64,000 nucleotides of DNA. Source: an uncultured Collinsella sp. (GTDB taxonomy: Bacteria > Actinomycetota > Coriobacteriia > Coriobacteriales > Coriobacteriaceae). The notes under the pieces were generated by a model. The model worked only from the letters and a program-made list of their open reading frames with translations, had not been told where the DNA came from and did not search any database. This document shows, piece by piece, positions 27,588-37,099 of the stretch; the stretch's first letter is position 1; each line of letters opens with the position of its first letter. The translations under genes were made by a program, and so were the position numbers. Location: the NCBI GenBank assembly GCA_958403385.1, contig CATXXC010000002.1:102044-166043 (forward strand), written 5' to 3'.

Positions 27588-27728
27588 GGTCTGGTCTCAG
27601 CGGGCCCGGCACGGGCTAAGTTTATCGCGAGTTCTGCACGCAAAGGAAAGCACTTAATGTGCTTTCCGTCTTGCGCAGGACTGTAGAGCAGGAAACTTAG
27701 CCCGTGCCGGGCCCGCTGAGACCAGACC
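27588..27728 (-). repeat. Structured repeat A2 (141 nt), inverted relative to A1
   Basis: The arms at 27588-27623 and 27693-27728 are perfectly complementary over all 36 bp. The 69-nt core, read on the minus strand, matches A1 at 58 of 69 positions. The inner hairpin (27645-27667) differs from A1 at three stem positions on each side, and all three changes are compensated so pairing is kept. Element, arm and core lengths equal those of A1 exactly. A2 lies upstream of the rnj promoter region. Confidence 0.9.
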
Positions 27729-27788
27729 GGCGGGATAGACCAGTTCAGATGGGGCTTTGATGCATGGGTGGTCTGTTGTTGTGCAAAT

Positions 27789-27797
27789 GGGTATCAT
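27789..27797 (+). promoter_or_regulatory. Candidate -10 region for rnj
   Basis: GGGTATCAT contains TATCAT at 27792-27797, upstream of rnj and downstream of A2. No good -35 is seen. The GGGTANNNT form recurs before lepA, the first dnaJ-like gene and pgsA2. Confidence 0.35.
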
Positions 27798-27916
27798 ACT
27801 GAGGTTATTGCATCGACTCTGTGATGCATGTTTGTACGTTCCCGACGGTCGGTTTGCCAGAAGCGCCCCGTCGGTTGTTCCAGACCCGTTTCGTAGAAAG
27901 GAAACAACACTCACCT

Positions 27917-29587
27917 ATGGCAGCTAAAAAATCATCTCCCTTGAAGATCATCCCGCTCGGCGGCCTTGACGGCATCGGCAAGAACATGACGGTCTTCGAA
28001 TGCGGCGACGACATGGTGCTCGTTGACGCTGGCCTCATGTTCCCCGACGATTCCCAGCCCGGTATTGACCTGGTGCTTCCCGACTACACCTATGTTCTGG
28101 AGAACGAGGAGAAGCTCCGCGGTATCGTCGTCACCCACGGCCACGAGGACCACACCGGTTCGCTTCCGTATCTGCTACAGGACCTCAACAACAAGGTGCC
28201 CATCTTCTCGAGCAAGCTGACGCTCGGCTTTATCGAGGGCAAGCTCTCCGAGTTCCGCATTCGTGCACCCAAGTTCCGTGAGGTCAAGGGCGGCAGCCAC
28301 GTCAATTTGGGTGGCATCTCGCTCGACTTCTTCTCGATGACGCACTCCATCCCGGGCGCTCTGGGCGTGTTTATCCGCACCAACCAGGGCACCGTTATGC
28401 ACACCGGCGACTTTAAGCTCGACCAGACGCCCATCGACGGCGTTACGCCCGACTATGCCGCTATCAGCCGCTTTGCCAAGCAGGGCATCGACCTGTTGCT
28501 GTCCGACTCCACCAACGCCACGGTTCCGGGCTTTACCAAGTCCGAGGCCGAGGTTGGCCCCAATCTGCTGCATGCCATCAAGAATGCTCCGGGCCGCGTG
28601 TTCGTCGCGTCGTTCTCGAGCCACATCCATCGTCTGCAGCAGATCTGCGACGCTGCCCGCAAGTGCGGCCGCAAGGTCGTCGTGACCGGTCGTTCCATGC
28701 TCACCAACACCCGCGTGGCGCGCGAGCTCGGTTATCTCAACATTGATGATGCCGATATCATCGATGCCTTCGATATTGACAACCTGCCCGACGACAAGAT
28801 TGTCGTCATGTGCACCGGTTCGCAGGGCGAGCCTCTGTCGGCCCTTTCGCGCATGGCCAACGGCGAGCACAAGACGCTCTCCATCCACGAGGGCGATACC
28901 GTCATCCTCTCGGCCACGCCGGTCCCCGGTAACGAGAAGGCCGTTCAGCAGGTCGTCAACAGCCTCGCCAAGCTTGGCTGCGACGTGTGGGATAAGAACC
29001 GCGCCCTCGTTCACGTCTCGGGTCACGGTAGCCAGGAGGAGCTCAAGCTCCTGATGGCCATGGCCAAGCCTACGTACTTTATGCCGGTCCACGGCGAGGC
29101 CGTGCATCTGCGCGCCCATGCTCAACTTGCACGCAAGATGGGTCTCAAGGAAGATCATATCTTTATCCTCGACAACGGTGACACGCTCGAGATGCGTGGC
29201 GGTATCGTCAAGCGCGGTACGCCCGTCGAGTCTGGCGTCGTCTACGTCGACGGACTGCGCATCGGCGATACCGACCCCATCGTTCTACGCGATCGCCAGA
29301 AGCTTGCTAACGACGGTATGGTCACGGCTGTCGCTATCGTTTCGCTCAAGCACAAGAAGATCGAGGCCATCGAGTTCTCGGGTCGCGGCGTCTCCTTTGC
29401 TATCGACGACCAGTTCTCCGAGGACGCCTCGGCGTCCATCATGAAGACGATCGAGAAGGGCAAGTTCAGCTTTACGAGCAGCGGTTCCGATGCCATCCGC
29501 AAGGCCGTGCGCGACTCGCTCTCTAACTTTATCTGGAGCCGTACCCGCACTCGTCCGATGATCATCCCGGTCGTCATGGAGGTTTAG
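27917..29587 (+). CDS. rnj: Ribonuclease J
   Basis: Metallo-beta-lactamase / beta-CASP nuclease with endo- and 5'-3' exonuclease activity on RNA. The 556-residue protein has PLGGLDGIGKNMTVFE at the N-terminus, the metal motif THGHEDHTG at about 73-81, HTGDFKLD, SDSTNA and a beta-CASP domain ending in HVSGHGSQEELKLL and PVHGEAVHLRAHA. ATG 27917 is chosen because the RNase J pattern begins there; AAAGGA lies about 15 nt upstream, rather far. An upstream in-frame ATG at 27821 gives a non-conserved extension. With pnp and rny it supplies the main RNA decay enzymes of this window. Confidence 0.93.
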   Translation: MAAKKSSPLKIIPLGGLDGIGKNMTVFECGDDMVLVDAGLMFPDDSQPGIDLVLPDYTYVLENEEKLRGIVVTHGHEDHTGSLPYLLQDLNNKVPIFSSKLTLGFIEGKLSEFRIRAPKFREVKGGSHVNLGGISLDFFSMTHSIPGALGVFIRTNQGTVMHTGDFKLDQTPIDGVTPDYAAISRFAKQGIDLLLSDSTNATVPGFTKSEAEVGPNLLHAIKNAPGRVFVASFSSHIHRLQQICDAARKCGRKVVVTGRSMLTNTRVARELGYLNIDDADIIDAFDIDNLPDDKIVVMCTGSQGEPLSALSRMANGEHKTLSIHEGDTVILSATPVPGNEKAVQQVVNSLAKLGCDVWDKNRALVHVSGHGSQEELKLLMAMAKPTYFMPVHGEAVHLRAHAQLARKMGLKEDHIFILDNGDTLEMRGGIVKRGTPVESGVVYVDGLRIGDTDPIVLRDRQKLANDGMVTAVAIVSLKHKKIEAIEFSGRGVSFAIDDQFSEDASASIMKTIEKGKFSFTSSGSDAIRKAVRDSLSNFIWSRTRTRPMIIPVVMEV

Positions 29588-29588
29588 T

Positions 29589-32369
29589 TTGGCGCGCGGA
29601 TCTGCACAAAACGCCAAAGGCAATAAAGCCAACAACCAACCGGCATCTGCTAAGGGTGCCGGTTCCCATCTTCGTGCCAATAAGGGCCATGAGGCCGACT
29701 TCGACGATTTCGAGCCCCTGGTCGAGCCTTCGGCCAACCGCGATATCGCCGGCGTGGTCATTGCCGTTTTGGCGATTGCGTCCTTCATTGCCGTGATTTC
29801 GCCGGCGACCGCACCCGTTACGGCTGCGGTTGCCGGTTTCTACCACCTGGGCTTTGGTCTGGGCGCCTACGTGCTGCCGATCGTCATTTTGCTGTTTGCC
29901 GCCACGCTCTTTTTAGGCGAGGACTCGCCGCTCAACGTGCGCTCTGTTGCGGGCGGCACCGTGGTCTTTATCGCCGTCGTCTCTATTCTTTCGCTGATGG
30001 TGCCGGGTACGAGTGACTCGTGCGACCTTATGTTCACGCCGCAAAACCTGTCCGCCTCGGGTGGCTACATCGGTGCGTTTATCGCGAGTGCGCTGCAGAA
30101 TGCCCTGGGTAAGCCTATCGCGATGGTGGTCCTGTTGGGTCTGGCCGTCGTCGGCTTTGTCATCATCGGCTTTTCGGTGGGTGGCGTTTTGCGCTCTGCC
30201 CGCGACCGTGCGGCCGATTTTGCCGAGCGCCGTCGTGCCGATGTCAACGCGAGTCCGTGGGGTGACGACGAAGCTCTGTCGGTGCCCGGCGTTGCCCGTC
30301 CGCACCTGAGCATTCTTCGTCAAAAGGGCTCCGATGCCGCCGTGACCACGGTCATAGGTGACGATGCCGACCCGGTTTTGGACGATGACGACGAGGACGA
30401 GGATCCGTTTGTCGACGTGTCCGATGCCGTGGAGGCCGAGCGCGCTAAGACCACGCTGCTCCCGCGCCGTCACGCTAAGAAAGGTAAGACGGCTCCCAAG
30501 CTCAATACGAGTGAGCCCGATCCGTCTTGGTCCGAGAGCGAGATTGAGCTTACCGAGGGTGATGACGAGGACGACGAGTCCCCGCTCGAGACTGCTAAAA
30601 CCACCTTGCTGCCGCGTCGTCAGGCAAAGCGCGGTCAGGTGACCGGCCAGCTTTCGATGGAGGACGATCCGGACAAGGTCGACGAGTCCGAACCGCCGTT
30701 TGCCGTGAATCCCGTCTCGGCCGCCCCTCAAATCCCTGATTTCCTCAAGCATCCCAAGGTTGCCGATACGGCTGTGGCGGGCGCTGTCGAGGCGTCTACT
30801 TCGAGCGATGGGGGAGCGGACAATGCCCCCGCGGATAACGAGGGCGAAGAAGAGGACGGCCTCAAGCTTCCGCCGCTCGAAATCCTGCATGCAAACCCCC
30901 AGTCCGCTTCTGCCGCGTCTTCGGACAAGGAGCTGGAACAGACCGCCGAGTCGTTGCAGTCCACACTGCTTGAGTTTGGCCGTAGCGCTCGCGTTGTCGG
31001 CTGGATTGCCGGTCCCACGGTGACGACCTTTAAGCTGCAGCCCGGCGAGGGCGAGCGCGTGAGCAAGATTTCGAGCCTTGAGGACGACATCGCGCTGTCG
31101 CTTGCTGCTCAGTCCGTGCGTATCTTTGCGCCGATTCCCGGCACCTCGCTCGTGGGTATCGAGATTCCCAATCGCAAGCGTCAGAACGTCAACTTGGGCG
31201 ACGTGCTGCCCTATGTTAAGGGCGGTCCGCTCGAGCTTGCCATCGGCCGCGACGCAGAGGGCACGCCGGTCGTCGCTGACCTCGCCAAGATGCCCCACCT
31301 GCTGATCGCCGGTACCACGGGTTCCGGTAAGTCGGTCATGATCAACTCCATCATCACGACCCTGCTCATGCGCGCCCTTCCCGAGGACGTTCGCTTGATC
31401 ATGGTCGACCCCAAGCGCGTCGAACTCGCAGGCTATAACGGCCTGCCGCATCTTTACGTGCCCGTGGTGACCGAGCCCAAGCAGGCCGCGAGCGCCTTGC
31501 AGTGGGCGGTGTCCGAAATGGAGCGCCGCCTGAAGGTCTTCGAGCGCCTGAACGTGCGCAAGATCTCGACCTATAACGAAAAGCAGGCCGCCGGCGAGTT
31601 TGAGCATTACGATAACCCGCCGCAAAAGATGCCCTACCTGGTCATCATCATCGACGAGCTTTCGGACCTGATGATGGTTGCCGGCAAGGACGTCGAGGCG
31701 TCGATTGTTCGTATCGCCCAGCTGGGCCGTGCCGCCGGTATCCACCTTATCGTGGCGACTCAGCGTCCGAGCTCTAACGTGGTGACGGGTCTCATCAAGG
31801 CAAACATTACCAACCGTATCGCCTTCAACGTCGCAACGGGCATCGACTCCCGCGTCATCATCGACCAGATGGGTGCCGAAAAGCTCACCGGCTTGGGTGA
31901 CATGCTGTTCTCAAAGGTCGACTGGGGCAAGCCCCGTCGTATCCAGGGCTGTTTTGTTTCGGATGACGAGATCAACGAGATTGTCGAGTTCGTCAAGTCG
32001 CAAAGTGAGCCCGACTACCATGAGGAGATCCTGTCGGCTGTGGCACCTGCCTCCATGTCCATGGCAGGTGGCGGAGGCATCGTTCGTACCGGCGTTGCCG
32101 AGCCTCAGGACGACGATCCGCTTATCTGGGAAGCCGCTCATATTGTGGTGGAATCGCGGCTGGGCTCCACATCTGGCCTGCAGCGCCGCCTGAAGGTTGG
32201 CTATGCGCGCGCCGGGCGTATTATGGACATGCTGGAAGAAAAGGGTGTCGTCGGTCCGCCCGACGGTTCCAAGCCGCGCGAGGTCCTGCTGGATGAAGAA
32301 GGCCTTGCCGCGCTGGAATCCGTCGACGCCGAGATGGCACGTGAAGATCGTGAGTTTGGAGGATTCTGA
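29589..32369 (+). CDS. ftsK: DNA translocase FtsK/SpoIIIE
   Basis: Membrane-anchored motor that moves chromosome termini through the closing septum. The 926-residue protein has N-terminal membrane helices between about 55 and 210, and a long acidic, variable linker (about 240-440) containing a near-repeated KTTLLPRRxAK segment. The motor domain has Walker A AGTTGSGKS at about 574-582 and Walker B VIIIDELSDLMM, followed by a C-terminal winged-helix gamma domain (STSGLQRRLKVGYARAGRIMDMLE). The start is TTG at 29589, with GGAGG (29578-29582) correctly spaced, right after the rnj stop. Confidence 0.94.
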   Translation: MARGSAQNAKGNKANNQPASAKGAGSHLRANKGHEADFDDFEPLVEPSANRDIAGVVIAVLAIASFIAVISPATAPVTAAVAGFYHLGFGLGAYVLPIVILLFAATLFLGEDSPLNVRSVAGGTVVFIAVVSILSLMVPGTSDSCDLMFTPQNLSASGGYIGAFIASALQNALGKPIAMVVLLGLAVVGFVIIGFSVGGVLRSARDRAADFAERRRADVNASPWGDDEALSVPGVARPHLSILRQKGSDAAVTTVIGDDADPVLDDDDEDEDPFVDVSDAVEAERAKTTLLPRRHAKKGKTAPKLNTSEPDPSWSESEIELTEGDDEDDESPLETAKTTLLPRRQAKRGQVTGQLSMEDDPDKVDESEPPFAVNPVSAAPQIPDFLKHPKVADTAVAGAVEASTSSDGGADNAPADNEGEEEDGLKLPPLEILHANPQSASAASSDKELEQTAESLQSTLLEFGRSARVVGWIAGPTVTTFKLQPGEGERVSKISSLEDDIALSLAAQSVRIFAPIPGTSLVGIEIPNRKRQNVNLGDVLPYVKGGPLELAIGRDAEGTPVVADLAKMPHLLIAGTTGSGKSVMINSIITTLLMRALPEDVRLIMVDPKRVELAGYNGLPHLYVPVVTEPKQAASALQWAVSEMERRLKVFERLNVRKISTYNEKQAAGEFEHYDNPPQKMPYLVIIIDELSDLMMVAGKDVEASIVRIAQLGRAAGIHLIVATQRPSSNVVTGLIKANITNRIAFNVATGIDSRVIIDQMGAEKLTGLGDMLFSKVDWGKPRRIQGCFVSDDEINEIVEFVKSQSEPDYHEEILSAVAPASMSMAGGGGIVRTGVAEPQDDDPLIWEAAHIVVESRLGSTSGLQRRLKVGYARAGRIMDMLEEKGVVGPPDGSKPREVLLDEEGLAALESVDAEMAREDREFGGF

Positions 32370-33880
32370 TGGCTGCACGCTTTGGTGACATGCTGCTCGA
32401 GCAGCGTCGCCGAATGGGCCTTTCCATTCAGCAGGTCGCCAACACCATCAAAATCAGGCCGCAGATCATCGAGTTTTTCGAGAATGGCAATTTTGCATCG
32501 ATGCCTCCGCGCGGCTATGCGCAGGGCATGATTTCGAGCTATGCGCGCTTTTTGGGCCTCAATCCGCGGGAGGTCGTCAACGCTTATTTTGACGATTTGA
32601 TGGCATATGAGCGCGAGACATCGCAGCAGGGCGGTCGTTTTCAGGACGCCGCCGGCTACGTCAATTCGCGTTCCTCGGTCGACAACGGCCGCTTCCTGAT
32701 GGTTCAGGGCGGGCGTTCGACGCGTTATGGCCAGCGCCCTCAGCAGGCTGGCTATGTTACCGAAACGGGCTCGAGCGAGGAGATTCGTTCCCAGCGCGAT
32801 CGTTTTCGCAGCACGCCGGCGCCCGAGGAGCGCGCACTCCCCGCTGCCCGCGGTGTCGCACGAGACCCTCGTGCCGGCTACGGGGATGGTGGTTATTCCG
32901 ATCGCGGGTACCGCGGCGTTTCTTCCGGTCGTCCGCGCGGCGGCTATGCAGACGCCGATACTACGCAGGTGACGCCTCGCCTTCGATCTCAGTCACGGCC
33001 TTATAGCCAGCGCTCCTCAGCGCCTCGCTCGGGTCAGCGCAACTACCAGGGTCGCGGCGAGCTCGCCCCCCGCTCGGGCCAGCGCAATATGCAGCGCCAG
33101 GGCAGTTATCGCGGACGTTCCGACAATAACCGCGGTCGTATGCCCCAAGGCACCGGTCGCGGTGGTTCCAATCGTGGACGCGGCGGTGGGCGCGCTCCCC
33201 AGAACAACGGTCTCGATCCTCGTATCGTTTACGCCGGTATCGGCGCCGTGGCGCTGCTGCTGATCGTGCTCATCGTGGTGCTCCTGCGTGGCTGCGGCTC
33301 CTCGGCGCCCGAGTCGACGCCCGAGACACCCGTTGCCACCAAGACAACGACAAAGAAGTCTTCCAAGAAGACCGAATCCGTCGATGAGGACGAAGATACC
33401 GATGAGACGACGGACGAGTCCACCGATTCGGACGCCGCCAAGACGACGGCCAAGAAGGAGGAGAACGAGGTCACAAAGGTCAAAATCTCCGTTGCCAAGG
33501 GCAAGACTGCTTGGATTGAGGTCAAGGTCGACGGCAAGTCGGTCTATGGCGCCCAGGCGACCGGCCCCTTTGAGCAGGAATACACGCCTGAGTCCTCGAT
33601 CGAGATCACCACGTCTAAGCCTTCCGATGTCACCGTTACCAAGAACGGCGAAAAGGTCCGCTACGACACTAAGACGTCGGGCGTGGCACGCGTGACGATC
33701 ACCGTTCCCAAGAAGGAGACGACCGAGTCCAAGGACGGCGAGAGCACTGACGGCACCGATGGCACCGAAAGTACCGACGGAACTGATGAAACCGATGCCC
33801 AGTCCACGGACGGCACAGACACCGCCACCGACGGGCAGACTACGCCCTATTCAGACGACTATTCTTACGACAGCTACTAA
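32369..33880 (+). CDS. RodZ-like helix-turn-helix membrane protein
   Basis: A 503-residue protein overlapping the ftsK stop (TGATG). The N-terminal HTH_25 domain (MLLEQRRRMGLSIQQVANT...IRPQIIEFFENG) is typical of RodZ and YmfM-like proteins that link the MreB cytoskeleton to the membrane. A Gly/Arg/Gln-rich disordered region (about 110-285) follows, then one membrane helix at about 287-309 (VALLLIVLIVVLLRGCG). Outside are a Lys/Asp/Thr-rich linker, a RodZ-type beta domain (AWIEVKVDGKSVYGAQ) and a Thr/Asp/Gly-rich tail. The ftsK - HTH - pgsA/cinA - recA neighbourhood matches the ymfM region of Gram-positive bacteria. Confidence 0.78.
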   Translation: MAARFGDMLLEQRRRMGLSIQQVANTIKIRPQIIEFFENGNFASMPPRGYAQGMISSYARFLGLNPREVVNAYFDDLMAYERETSQQGGRFQDAAGYVNSRSSVDNGRFLMVQGGRSTRYGQRPQQAGYVTETGSSEEIRSQRDRFRSTPAPEERALPAARGVARDPRAGYGDGGYSDRGYRGVSSGRPRGGYADADTTQVTPRLRSQSRPYSQRSSAPRSGQRNYQGRGELAPRSGQRNMQRQGSYRGRSDNNRGRMPQGTGRGGSNRGRGGGRAPQNNGLDPRIVYAGIGAVALLLIVLIVVLLRGCGSSAPESTPETPVATKTTTKKSSKKTESVDEDEDTDETTDESTDSDAAKTTAKKEENEVTKVKISVAKGKTAWIEVKVDGKSVYGAQATGPFEQEYTPESSIEITTSKPSDVTVTKNGEKVRYDTKTSGVARVTITVPKKETTESKDGESTDGTDGTESTDGTDETDAQSTDGTDTATDGQTTPYSDDYSYDSY

Positions 33881-33906
33881 GCCGCTCGTAAGCGAAAGGA
33901 TTAACC

Positions 33907-34404
33907 ATGGCTAAAGATTCCAGCTTCGACGTCGTGTCCGAGGTCAATATGCAGGAGGTCGACAATGCCTTCCAGCAGACCACGCGCGAGATTTCCCAGC
34001 GCTATGACCTGAAGGACTCCGGCGCCACCATCGAGCTTTCGAAGGGCGACAAGCTCTTTTCGATCAACGCCCCGGCCGACTTTGTCTCCAAGCAGATCAT
34101 CGACGTCCTGAGCTCCAAGCTCATCAAGCGCGGCATCGATCTTAAGGCCGTGTCCTGGGATGCGCCCCAGGCTGCATCGGGCGGTACCGTGCGCGTGCTC
34201 GGTCACATCGTCGAGGGTATCGACCAGACGACTGCCAAGAAGATCAATAAGGACATCAAGGATCAGAAGCTCAAGGTCAAGGTGACGATTGAGGCCGACA
34301 AACTGCGTGTTTCCTCTGCTTCCAAGGATGCGCTGCAGACCGTGATCCAGTTCCTGCGCGACCAGGACTACGGTCAGCCGCTGCAGTTCACCAACTACCG
34401 CTAA
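33907..34404 (+). CDS. YajQ family cyclic-di-GMP/nucleotide-binding protein
   Basis: 165-residue protein of the YajQ (UPF0234) family, beginning AKDSSFDVVSEVNMQEVDNAF and containing QRYDLKDSGATIEL, both hallmark segments of the duplicated alpha-beta fold. Some relatives bind c-di-GMP or act with transcription factors; the function here is not shown by the sequence. GAAAGGA precedes the ATG. It sits between the RodZ-like gene and rimO. Confidence 0.9.
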   Translation: MAKDSSFDVVSEVNMQEVDNAFQQTTREISQRYDLKDSGATIELSKGDKLFSINAPADFVSKQIIDVLSSKLIKRGIDLKAVSWDAPQAASGGTVRVLGHIVEGIDQTTAKKINKDIKDQKLKVKVTIEADKLRVSSASKDALQTVIQFLRDQDYGQPLQFTNYR

Positions 34405-34430
34405 TTCTTTCGAAAGGACCGCTCTCCAAC

Positions 34431-35780
34431 ATGGATACTCCGTTGGGCTCCGTGCTCTATATCACCCTCGGGTGCGCCAAGAACGAGGTCGATACCGACC
34501 GTATGCGTTCGCTGCTGACTGCCGCAGGCTACGAGGAGGCATTCGATCCACAGGATGCCGATATCGCCATCGTCAATACGTGCTCGTTCCTTGCCTCTGC
34601 AACGTCCGAGAGCATCGAGACCACGCTCGAGCTTGCCAACGAGGTGCAGGACGGCGTTCGTTCCTGCCCGATCGTCATGTGCGGCTGCGTGCCGTCACGC
34701 TACGGCGACGACCTACCCGACGAGCTGCCCGAGGTCGCGGCCTTTGTGAAGGCCGACGAGGAAGACGGCATCGTGGCGGTTATCGATGACGTGCTGGGTG
34801 TCGAGCGCGAGATTGCCGCCTATATTCCGCAGGTCAAGCGCACCGTCGAGGGCGCTGTCGCCTATGTCAAGATCTCCGATGGCTGCAACCGCTTCTGTAG
34901 CTTCTGCATGATCCCGTATATCCGCGGTCGTTATCACTCGCGCAATGCCGAGAGCATTATCTCCGAGGTGCGCGACCTGGTCGCCGGTGGCGTGCGCGAG
35001 ATCGTTCTGATCGGTCAGGACACGGGCATCTGGGGTACCGACTTTGCCGACGAGGACCTCGCTGAGGGCGCGCCGCGCAATCTGGCGCAGCTGCTGCAGG
35101 CCGTTGCTGAGGCGGTGCGTCCTCATAACGTGTGGGTCCGCGTACTCTACCTGCAGCCCGAGGGCATGACCGACGAGCTTATCGAGACCATTCGCGATAC
35201 GCCCGAGGTGCTGCCCTATATCGATATCCCCGTGCAGCACTGCGACGCGCGCATCCTCAAGGCCATGCGCCGCTCCGGTTCGCGCCAGGAGCTCGAGGAC
35301 CTGTTCCGCGACCTGCGCGAGCGCATCCCCGGTATCGTGATCCGCTCCACGGCCATGGTAGGGTTCCCGACCGAGACCGACGACGAGTTCCGCGATCTCA
35401 TTGACTTTATGGACACCGTCGGCTTTGACTACACGAGCGTCTTTGCCTACTCGCAGGAGGAGGGCAGCCTGGCTGCTAAGATGGAAGGTCAGGTTGACGA
35501 AGAGGTTAAGCTCGAGCGCGCCCAGGAGGCCATGGACCTGGCCGAGTCGCTCGGTTTTGCTGCAACTGCCGCACATGTGGGCGAACGCGCCCAGGTGATC
35601 GTCGACGGTATCGAGGAGACCGAAGACGGTGCCGAGCTCATCGGACATGCCTGGTTCCAGGCGCCCGATTCCGATGGCGCGGTGCATCTGGATGCCAGCG
35701 AGGCATCTGTGGGCGATATTCTGACGGTCGAGTTTACCGATAGCTTCTGCTACGAGCTTATCGGTCATGTTGTGGAGTAG
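34431..35780 (+). CDS. rimO: Ribosomal protein S12 methylthiotransferase RimO
   Basis: Radical SAM methylthiotransferase modifying an aspartate of ribosomal protein S12. The 449-residue protein has the cluster domain (YITLGCAKNEVDTDRM, about 9-24; VNTCSFLASATSES), the radical SAM motif CNRFCSFC followed by MIPYIRGRY, and a C-terminal TRAM domain. GCAKNEVDTD and PYIRGRYHSR distinguish RimO from MiaB and MtaB. GAAAGGA precedes the ATG; pgsA follows 9 nt later, a common pairing. Confidence 0.93.
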   Translation: MDTPLGSVLYITLGCAKNEVDTDRMRSLLTAAGYEEAFDPQDADIAIVNTCSFLASATSESIETTLELANEVQDGVRSCPIVMCGCVPSRYGDDLPDELPEVAAFVKADEEDGIVAVIDDVLGVEREIAAYIPQVKRTVEGAVAYVKISDGCNRFCSFCMIPYIRGRYHSRNAESIISEVRDLVAGGVREIVLIGQDTGIWGTDFADEDLAEGAPRNLAQLLQAVAEAVRPHNVWVRVLYLQPEGMTDELIETIRDTPEVLPYIDIPVQHCDARILKAMRRSGSRQELEDLFRDLRERIPGIVIRSTAMVGFPTETDDEFRDLIDFMDTVGFDYTSVFAYSQEEGSLAAKMEGQVDEEVKLERAQEAMDLAESLGFAATAAHVGERAQVIVDGIEETEDGAELIGHAWFQAPDSDGAVHLDASEASVGDILTVEFTDSFCYELIGHVVE

Positions 35781-35789
35781 GAGAGCGTC

Positions 35790-36428
35790 GTGGCTAACGA
35801 GAGCAATAAGGAACTGACGAGTGTTTGGACGCCCGCCAACATCGTGACGTGCGTGCGCATCGTCTTCATTCCGGTGTTCATGATCGTGTCGGCGCTGTCT
35901 CACACAAGCGTTGCCGGTACGGATTTGAGCACCTTCGACGGCCCGCTCGCCGCTGCCGCCTTTGTTCTGTACGTCATCCTGTCGTGCACCGATAAGGTTG
36001 ATGGCTACCTGGCTCGTTCGCGCAACGAGATCACCGACTTCGGTAAGTTCCTGGATCCCATCGCCGATAAGTTGCTCGTGTTCTCGGCTCTGCTTCTGTT
36101 CTTGGATTTTGGTACCGTAACCGTGTGGTCGGTGTTCATTATCTTGTTCCGCGAGCTGCTGGTGAGCGCCCTGCGCATGGTCGCGAGTGCGGCCGGTGTG
36201 GTCGTTGCCGCCGATAAGCTTGGCAAGTACAAGACGGCGACGACGATGGTTTCCATCTGCGGCTATCTGTGCGTCTTTGCGATGTCTGGCCTTAACCTGG
36301 CCCCGGTGGCTCTGACGCTTGGTATCTACTCTGTGTCGCGTTTCCTGTACGCCGTGGCCGTTGTCTTGACCGTTATCTCGGGCGCTCAGTACTTCTGGAA
36401 CTGTCGCAAGATCGTCTTTTCGGTCTAG
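35790..36428 (+). CDS. pgsA: CDP-diacylglycerol-glycerol-3-phosphate 3-phosphatidyltransferase PgsA
   Basis: Membrane enzyme making phosphatidylglycerol phosphate, the precursor of anionic phospholipids. The 212-residue protein has several membrane helices and the CDP-alcohol phosphotransferase signature at about 70-93 (DGYLARSRNEITDFGKFLDP, ending in ADK), with the conserved D-G, A-R and D-x3-D residues. N-terminal TPANIVTCVRIVFIPVF is typical of PgsA. Start GTG behind AGGAGAG. A second family member lies at 56662-57366 on the other strand. The substrate is inferred from family and context. Confidence 0.88.
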   Translation: MANESNKELTSVWTPANIVTCVRIVFIPVFMIVSALSHTSVAGTDLSTFDGPLAAAAFVLYVILSCTDKVDGYLARSRNEITDFGKFLDPIADKLLVFSALLLFLDFGTVTVWSVFIILFRELLVSALRMVASAAGVVVAADKLGKYKTATTMVSICGYLCVFAMSGLNLAPVALTLGIYSVSRFLYAVAVVLTVISGAQYFWNCRKIVFSV

Positions 36429-36440
36429 GTCCTGGTAGGC

Positions 36441-36971
36441 ATGACGGAAACATTTGAGCAGATTGCTGCGCACAATGAAGAGCTCGCACGCGATATTGTC
36501 GAGCGTGCGAGCGTTCGTAGTGTGACGGTTTCGACGGCCGAATCTCTGACAGCGGGCATGATCGCCTCGACGATCGCCGATATCCCCGGCGCTTCGGCGG
36601 TGCTGCGCGGCGGTGCGGTGACGTACTGCGACGAGATTAAGCATCGCGTGCTCGGCGTTGATCAAGAGACGCTCGACCGCTATACCGCGGTGTCGTACCA
36701 GACGGCGCGCGAGATGGCTGTCGGTTCGCTGGAGCTGTACCAGAGCGATATTGCCGTGAGCGCGACGGGCTATGCCGGCCCCGGTGGAGGCACCGAGGAC
36801 GATCCGGCTGGAACCTTTTATATTGGCTGGGCGTATCGCTCGGCCGATGGGGGAGCGCCGGTCGTTGACTCCATTCGTTGTCGCTACGAGGGCGATCGTT
36901 CGTGTGTTCGTGCCCATGCGGTCGCGGAGGCTCTGGGCCGCATTGTCTGCTTGCTCGATTCTATGGAATAG
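36441..36971 (+). CDS. pncC: Nicotinamide-nucleotide amidohydrolase (CinA C-terminal domain protein)
   Basis: Stand-alone CinA C-terminal domain, 176 residues, that deamidates NMN to nicotinate mononucleotide. Visible are TAESLTAGMIASTIADIPGAS (about 32-52), YCDEIKHRVLGV, SATGYAGPGGG and PAGTFYIGW, all conserved in the family. The N-terminal COG1058 domain is missing, as in many bacteria. Position between pgsA and recA matches cinA neighbourhoods in Gram-positive bacteria. Ends before a terminator. Confidence 0.88.
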   Translation: MTETFEQIAAHNEELARDIVERASVRSVTVSTAESLTAGMIASTIADIPGASAVLRGGAVTYCDEIKHRVLGVDQETLDRYTAVSYQTAREMAVGSLELYQSDIAVSATGYAGPGGGTEDDPAGTFYIGWAYRSADGGAPVVDSIRCRYEGDRSCVRAHAVAEALGRIVCLLDSME

Positions 36972-36977
36972 ACGTGT

Positions 36978-37001
36978 TTTAAGGGGCCTCTGGGCCCCTT
37001 A
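36978..37001. terminator. Terminator after pncC
   Basis: TTAAGGGGCC (36978-36987) pairs with GGCCCCTTAA (36992-37001) around TCTG. The A/T ends allow use in either direction; the T-run is short. Confidence 0.65.
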
Positions 37002-37099
37002 ATTGTGGAGATAGGGACCTCTGGCGAATTTGCTCTTTGTGCAGGTAGTTGGCGTATTCATGTTTGTCTTGCCTTGCTTGGTTCGCCTGCGGTCAAGTT

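Noticed and set aside
27315..27728. CRISPR array
   Set aside because: There are only two copies, in opposite orientation, with palindromic arms and no regular spacers or cas genes.
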